A DNA stretch of 40,999 nt from Adiantum capillus-veneris (lineage: Eukaryota; Streptophyta; Polypodiopsida; Polypodiales; Pteridaceae): positions 107,857,054-107,898,052 of the forward strand of contig CM043949.1 of the NCBI GenBank assembly GCA_014529385.2, given 5' to 3'. Position 1 is the first letter of the stretch. Each line of letters begins with the position of its first letter. The notes beneath the pieces are model-generated. The model had not been told where the DNA came from and searched no databases. It was given only the letters and a program-made list of their open reading frames with translations. Below, piece by piece: positions 36,339 to 40,999 of the stretch. The position numbers and the translations under genes are program-made.

Positions 36339-39300
36339 TCACAAGAGATCTAGCATCGGTCGTTGGCGAATCTCATCAATTTCCTCCATGGTTAGTAGTC
36401 TGACCGGGCGTCGTGCATGCCTGGCCAGCGTGCTCCGAATCTTCTGACGTAGCCTCCGTCGATGCCGTGTAGTCCTCCACAGTCGTGGGCGCCTGGATTT
36501 CCCCAATTCAATCGCTCGGTCGATCAGTGTGCCTCTGGTGTGAGACGAGGGGGAGCTCTGTTGTGGGAGTGGCTCTTGCGGTTGTCCCGTGTCTGTTCTG
36601 AAGAAGTCTGTGATCCGTCTTTGAGACTGGCTAGCCTCGCCATTCATCAGGCTATCTCTGTGTCTGCGCAGCTCGAGCAAGAACAAACCCAGGCATCTCT
36701 GATCTTCGTATCCCATGACTCTTGAGAGTGGTCCAAAACCCTCTCTGAACAAGCAATGGAAGTGGCCTCGTATCTCGTAGTAGACGGGGCAACGGCATGT
36801 ATAATGCAGCTCTGTCTCAGGTTCTATGTCACACAAGGGGCATGTCCTGGCCTCTGCTAGTACTCCGTTGTATCTCCCAGTCTCAATTTGCACCTGGTGA
36901 GAATATGTGCGTAACTGGCCAATAGCACATCGTATCCCACGAGACAAGTGGGTATCCATGTCCTCCTGGTGTCTAGCTGGGTCAGGTCTTGGCGGATGAG
37001 CTTGGTGATCTTTGACTGTGTAAGAGTGAGAGATGGTGCATCCAATGAGTACTGGAATGGTGGCAGCCTGTCTATGCTGAACCCATGTGCCTGAAACCAT
37101 GATGTCATCTCCCCATACCAGCATGTTGTATCTCCTTGTATGGCTAACTGTCGAGAGGACTCAAGTGCTATGCGAGCATATCTGTCTCTAGGGAGTTCCC
37201 ATGTGCGGTTTATGAAGGAGACTGATCTGGTGAGCGCCTCCACCACTAGTGGGGGGCCGCTAGCTCTGCTTGGATAATACTGATGCCTTGGCTCTAATGA
37301 GCCGCGAGATCATAGAGACGAGAGGTTTCTCCATGTTCCCTCATCCATCTGTGCGACCCGGCCTCCCGCGGTGATCCAATGAAGGTCCCCATATCTCAGC
37401 TCCATAGAGCAATGCTGAAGCCACCAAAGTGTCAAAGAGCCAGAGCTTCGTCCGGGGCTCCTGAAACTGAACTTGCAAACACATCTTCTCCAATCTACCC
37501 AATGCTGCGTGGGCTCTAGTGAGTCTGGTCTCTGCTGCTCTTCTGAGTGAGAATGCAGGTCCGCTAAAAACCACTCCAAGGTAAGTGTAAGCATCTGTGT
37601 ACTCCACAGTCTCCTGGCCGTATGTGAATGTAGGTGCTGACCTCCTGATCCACTGTGGGGTGGTATTAAACACCATAACCTCGGTTTTACCAAGGTTGAC
37701 AGACAACCCACTTTCGTGGGCAAACGTATGCAAAGCATCCAATTGACGTTGCATTCCCTCTGGGGATTCGGAGATCAACACTATATCATCAGCATATAAC
37801 AGAAATGGGATCCATGTCCCTGCCAACTGTGCACCTCTATCCCCATCGCTCTCAATGTAGTCAGAAACCTCATCCACATACATACCGAAAAGAGTAGGAG
37901 AGAGCGGGCAGCCCTGCTTCACCCCAATAGTGGAGTGAACCGGTGTAGAAAGTCCCTCCGGGGTGCATACATGCCCTACTACTGATCTGTACAATGCCAT
38001 GATCCCCCAAATGAGCTCTGTGGGTACTCCCATTTCCTGTAATCTGCGCATCAATCTTGCTCTGGGTACTGTGTCAAAAGCTTTGCGGAAGTCCACAAAG
38101 CTACAATAGATCCGTCTGCCATGAGATCTGCCTTCCTCGATGATGGCCATGAGTGTCAAGATATGGTCAAGAGTAGAGAAGCCTCTCCTGAACCCTGCCT
38201 GCCCAGTTGCACGCATTCCTTCCCTCTCTACCCATCTACTCAGTTGTTGCTCAAGAATGGATGCATACAACCGTGCCAGTGTGTGTCCAATCATGATAGT
38301 GCGATAATTCCCAGGCTCCATGGGGTCTCCTGACTTGAAGATAAGTACGATCGTAGATAGGCTCCAAGTGTCCGGTAGGCCCTCACACATGGCACGGTTA
38401 AACATAACTGCTAGAAGCTCTACTAGTAGGTCTCTGGCATGCATGAAATGCTCAGCGACTAAGCCATCATGATCATATGCTCTCCCAGTCCTCATCTTGT
38501 CAATAGCTTTCTTCACCATCTCAGCGGTGAAAAAAACACGTGTGTGGGCATGGATCGGGGGGTTGGGGAGGGGCGGCTGTCCAGGTATTGTGTACAAAGA
38601 TGATGCGTACTGACCTCAGGTCTCTGTGGAGGCAATAGCGGGGGGGGGGGGGACTGCTCATGAAAGAGCCGCCACGCCTCACGCGAGTCCTGACTCAAGA
38701 ATAGCTGATATAGATCCTACTCGAGTCGAGCCAAAAAAGCCCTCTTCTTTCGCCGCACCATGCGTCGGAAGTCAATCTGTGACTGTCTGTGAGTGACGTC
38801 CCCCAAAAGCACCTCCCTCTGAAGTCTGGCTCTAGTCTGGCGGCACTCCTCATCGTACCCGCTGTTCTGAGGCATGCTCCCTGATCGGCGGCTCTGCTCC
38901 GGCTGGGTGTGTGGGTATGCTTCTGCTGCTGCATCATGTAATGTCTGTGTCAGTATAGTAGTTAGCTCCTCCAGAGGTCGCCCCGGGTCCTCAGTGCATA
39001 GGCGTTTGTAGATCCCGTCCATGTATACAGAATCCGTCTCCTGTGTGAAGGTGTAGCGAGTAGGGGCTGCTACCCGTGGCCTGTGTGCTACACTGAATTG
39101 GAAGGAGATGGTCATCGACACCAGAGCATGATCCGCTGCCACCCCGACCGGTCTAAGCCCAACTCTGAGATCCTGGATACTAGAGATGAGATTCGGCTGT
39201 GCCATGACATAGTCCACTGTGCTAGCTCCATGTCTGTGTGGGAAGCATGTAAAACCTCCCGCAGCAGGAAATCTTTGTAGGCCGTTCAAGATGGCAAATC

Positions 39301-39934
39301 CATGTGCGGTGCCCATGTCTATCAGGTGTCGCCCATACTCAATATATTCCACATCGTGTGATAGTTTGGACAGGCCTGTCTCTACAACATCTAGCTCTCT
39401 TAGCATTTCCTCTGAAGTATCATAAAACACTGCCTAGTGATGGGCAATCCTAGCATTGAAGTCCCCTAGGATGATAATGTCACCATCCCTAGAGAACTCC
39501 CATATGTCATCATCCAAAATAGAGAAAGGGGACTGTCCTCTGGGTGATGCATAAACTGATGTACTCGGGGGAAAGTAGCAAATAGCTAGGTAGAGATATC
39601 TGCCTGTCTCTGCTTTCAATCTCACCCACATGTACCTAGCTTGCTCATCCCTGCGGGCTATATGTATCAGTGGCTGCAGATCCTCTCTAAATAACACTCC
39701 CACTCCCCCCGAGCCTCGCCCTCTGTGCTCTGAGCGTGTCTCCTGTCTGTAAGCTGTCTCCCACCTGTATCCACTGATGTGAGGCATGGATTGCCCAGGG
39801 GCCTGGTGTGTCTCAGAGTAAAAGATGATGTCTCTTTCAATAAAGCTATCCTCAAAAGCACCCACATCAAGACGCATAGATCCATTACAGTTCCAGGCAG
39901 CCACTTTGAGTGTGGTCCCATAAGTCTCGCACCG
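36339..39934 (-). pseudogene. LINE E ORF2: endonuclease and reverse transcriptase
   Basis: It continues in frame from the ORF1 TGA as RCETYGTTLKVAAWNCNG with no ATG in that stretch. EN: AICYFPPSTSVY and IILGDFNAR (about 39,450), STVDYVMAQP (about 39,200), and a 237-codon block to 38,717. RT: 418 open codons (38,597-37,341) with FRRGFSTLDHIL, FVDFRKAFDTVP, GVKQGCPLSPTLF and FLLYADDIVLIS, without tandem duplication. After LDTRRTW about 130 bp present in A and B is deleted between CCATGT repeats (36,957). Then come CPLCDIEPETELHYTCRC, PIP box QRRITDFF (36,600-36,623) and an Arg-rich tail ending MLDLL. Confidence 0.87.
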
Positions 39935-39937
39935 TCA
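39935..39937 (-). promoter_or_regulatory. ORF1 stop in UGA-CGG context (LINE E)
   Basis: TGA-CGG with ORF2 directly continuing in frame. No ATG lies between the stop and the AAWNCNG endonuclease start, so readthrough or a non-AUG start would be needed. Confidence 0.55.
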
Positions 39938-40826
39938 TGTGGAGCGTCGCTCTAGTATTACCACTTTTCCATCTCGGTAAAAGGCAATCTTGCCTTTTCC
40001 CCTTGCCGCTCTAATCTCCGGCATTACTTCCTGCATATGAGCGATCTGCGAGAGGGTGAGATCATCCCCGAGAAAGATGCCAGTCTCTTTAAGAGTTTGT
40101 CTTTTCTTCAAGAAGGACTTCTTCGCTTCCATGGAGGGAAAACGGAGGATGAGTGCTCTTTCTTTTGAGGTTTCTCCACTGCTTCCATTTTTCTTTATGT
40201 TGCCCACTCTCCATGCCCTTGTGTGCGTCGGCTCATGAACCCCCATCAAGGCTGTGAGTTCTTTTACTTCTTCGTCCACATTGACTGTCTTTAAGACCGC
40301 AAATTCTCACATGTAAAGCGCGCAACCGTCTTCTTTGCTCCTCCTCTAGTGTCTGATTAATGATAGTGGGTGTGGACGTGGGCGTTATCTCCTTGCCTTT
40401 ATCTTTCTTGGCCACCTTGATCCATTTCTAAGCTTCATCCGCCTTCTGTTGGGTTTTGGTAAGAATATCCACCCAAGAAGTCGTCATTTCTTTGTGTTGC
40501 TCTTCTCCCTCTTTGATGGCCCGTACTTGCTACTTGATCGTGTTGATTTCTTCAATTACTGAGGGTTGCAATTCGCCCTCTTCCAGTGTGTTTCTTGATC
40601 GTGCTTCGGCGAGATCTTTCTTGCGTGACACAATCTCTTCATCTTGAGTCGTCAGTCGGTCTTCCAGCGTACTTATCTTGCTCTCTTGGATCAGCACGCG
40701 TCCTTCGAGCATGTTTATTGTGCCCAAGAGATTGCGGTTCATCTTGGTAATGGTCTCCGTCATTTCCTCTTTGCACTTTTGAATGGCATCCTCTAGGGGG
40801 TCGGCTTTATCGTTCAGCTTCCTCAT
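39935..40826 (-). pseudogene. LINE E ORF1: coiled-coil, RRM-like protein
   Basis: Starts MRKLNDKADPLED (40,826). A coiled coil follows (INMLEGRVLIQESKISTLEDR), then a stop at about 40,530 and another at about 40,429, then ALHVRICGLKDS. A one-base indel near 40,285 shifts into VDEEVKELTALMG, HTRAWRVGN, ALILRFPSMEAKKSFLKKR and AHMQEVMPEIRAARGKGK. The order matches A and B ORF1 and, again, has no zinc knuckle. The N terminus is shorter than in A, which has about 45 more residues before the coiled coil. Confidence 0.82.
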
Positions 40827-40954
40827 GCTTGATCGCCATCCGCAAAGGAGTCACTAAACGTACGTGTGCACCCACACTAGTAGGGGGCGCGGTAGCTGGG
40901 CGAGTGGGGAGCGTGAGGAGGTATGGCAAGGGAGGGGTAGCGATAGAGTACGGA

Positions 40955-40999
40955 CGAGAGAGAGAGAAGAGAGAGAGGGGGGGGGGGGGGGGGGGGGGG
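40955..40999. repeat. (GA)n and poly-G at the window end
   Basis: A GA-rich tract of about 24 bp meets at least 21 consecutive G at the window edge. The GA part borders the LINE E 5' end. A sequence ending in a homopolymer may be an assembly edge. Confidence 0.9.

Larger units (their letters stand above)
36136..40954 (-). mobile_element. LINE E, near-full-length non-LTR retrotransposon
   Basis: About 4.8 kb. Order: short GC-rich leader (40,954-40,827), ORF1, TGA-CGG, ORF2, about 200 bp 3' UTR, and the common 3' terminus against (GA)n. It belongs to a subfamily closer to C than to A/B. The leader ends at a GA-rich tract, so both ends are in GA. Frameshifts and stops occur in both ORFs, and a G-run of 13 (38,640-38,652) breaks the middle of ORF2. 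Confidence 0.88.

Overview
The window looks like a plant nuclear genome, and very probably a land plant with swimming sperm (fern, lycophyte, moss, or a cycad/Ginkgo-type gymnosperm). The evidence is a 3' gene end on the minus strand (9,785-11,542). Its two exons encode the last WD40 repeats of a protein I recognise as CFAP52/WDR16-like, an axonemal protein that flowering plants are not expected to need. Introns, Ty1-copia and Ty3-gypsy-like remnants, LINEs and abundant microsatellites fit a large, repeat-rich genome. There are no bacterial-style operons, and I recognise no tRNA, rRNA or CRISPR.

Layout. 1-1,450: decayed Ty3/gypsy-like gag (minus). 2,300-2,680: possible LTR end with TATA box, (CT)n and tRNA-iMet-type primer-binding site (plus). 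2,680-9,784: AT-rich, gene-poor DNA with several microsatellites. 9,785-11,542: the CFAP52-like terminal exons. 11,789-27,371: a head-to-tail array of minus-strand LINEs (A near full length, a 3' stub, B near full length, C 5'-truncated), each separated by a (GA)n tract. 27,372-33,764: a plus-strand copia element that has lost its reverse transcriptase and carries a 2.2 kb insert, itself containing a solo LTR with a perfect 5-bp target duplication. 33,767-35,397: a 1.6 kb TRIM-like LTR element (minus). 35,398-36,052: two LINE scraps. 36,136-40,954: another near-full-length LINE (E, minus). The window ends in GA and poly-G.

The most interesting system is the LINE family. Four copies of two or more subfamilies share these traits: (1) a 3' end that runs into (TC)n rather than poly(A), with (GA)n on both sides of most copies, suggesting microsatellite-targeted insertion; (2) ORF1 and ORF2 in the same frame, separated by one UGA-CGG, with conserved codons after the stop, suggesting stop-codon readthrough; (3) a canonical PCNA-binding PIP box near the ORF2 C terminus; (4) a coiled-coil plus RRM-like ORF1 rather than the zinc-knuckle type usual in angiosperm L1s; and (5) in-frame tandem duplications of the YADD catalytic region in two copies. 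All copies visible here carry disabling mutations, many of them CAG-to-TAG changes at CHG sites. If the CFAP52-like gene is intact, the LINE array, copia and TRIM all lie in one intron longer than 29 kb.

Limits: calls rest on reading translations and comparing copies by eye; element ends, subfamily names and identities are approximate.
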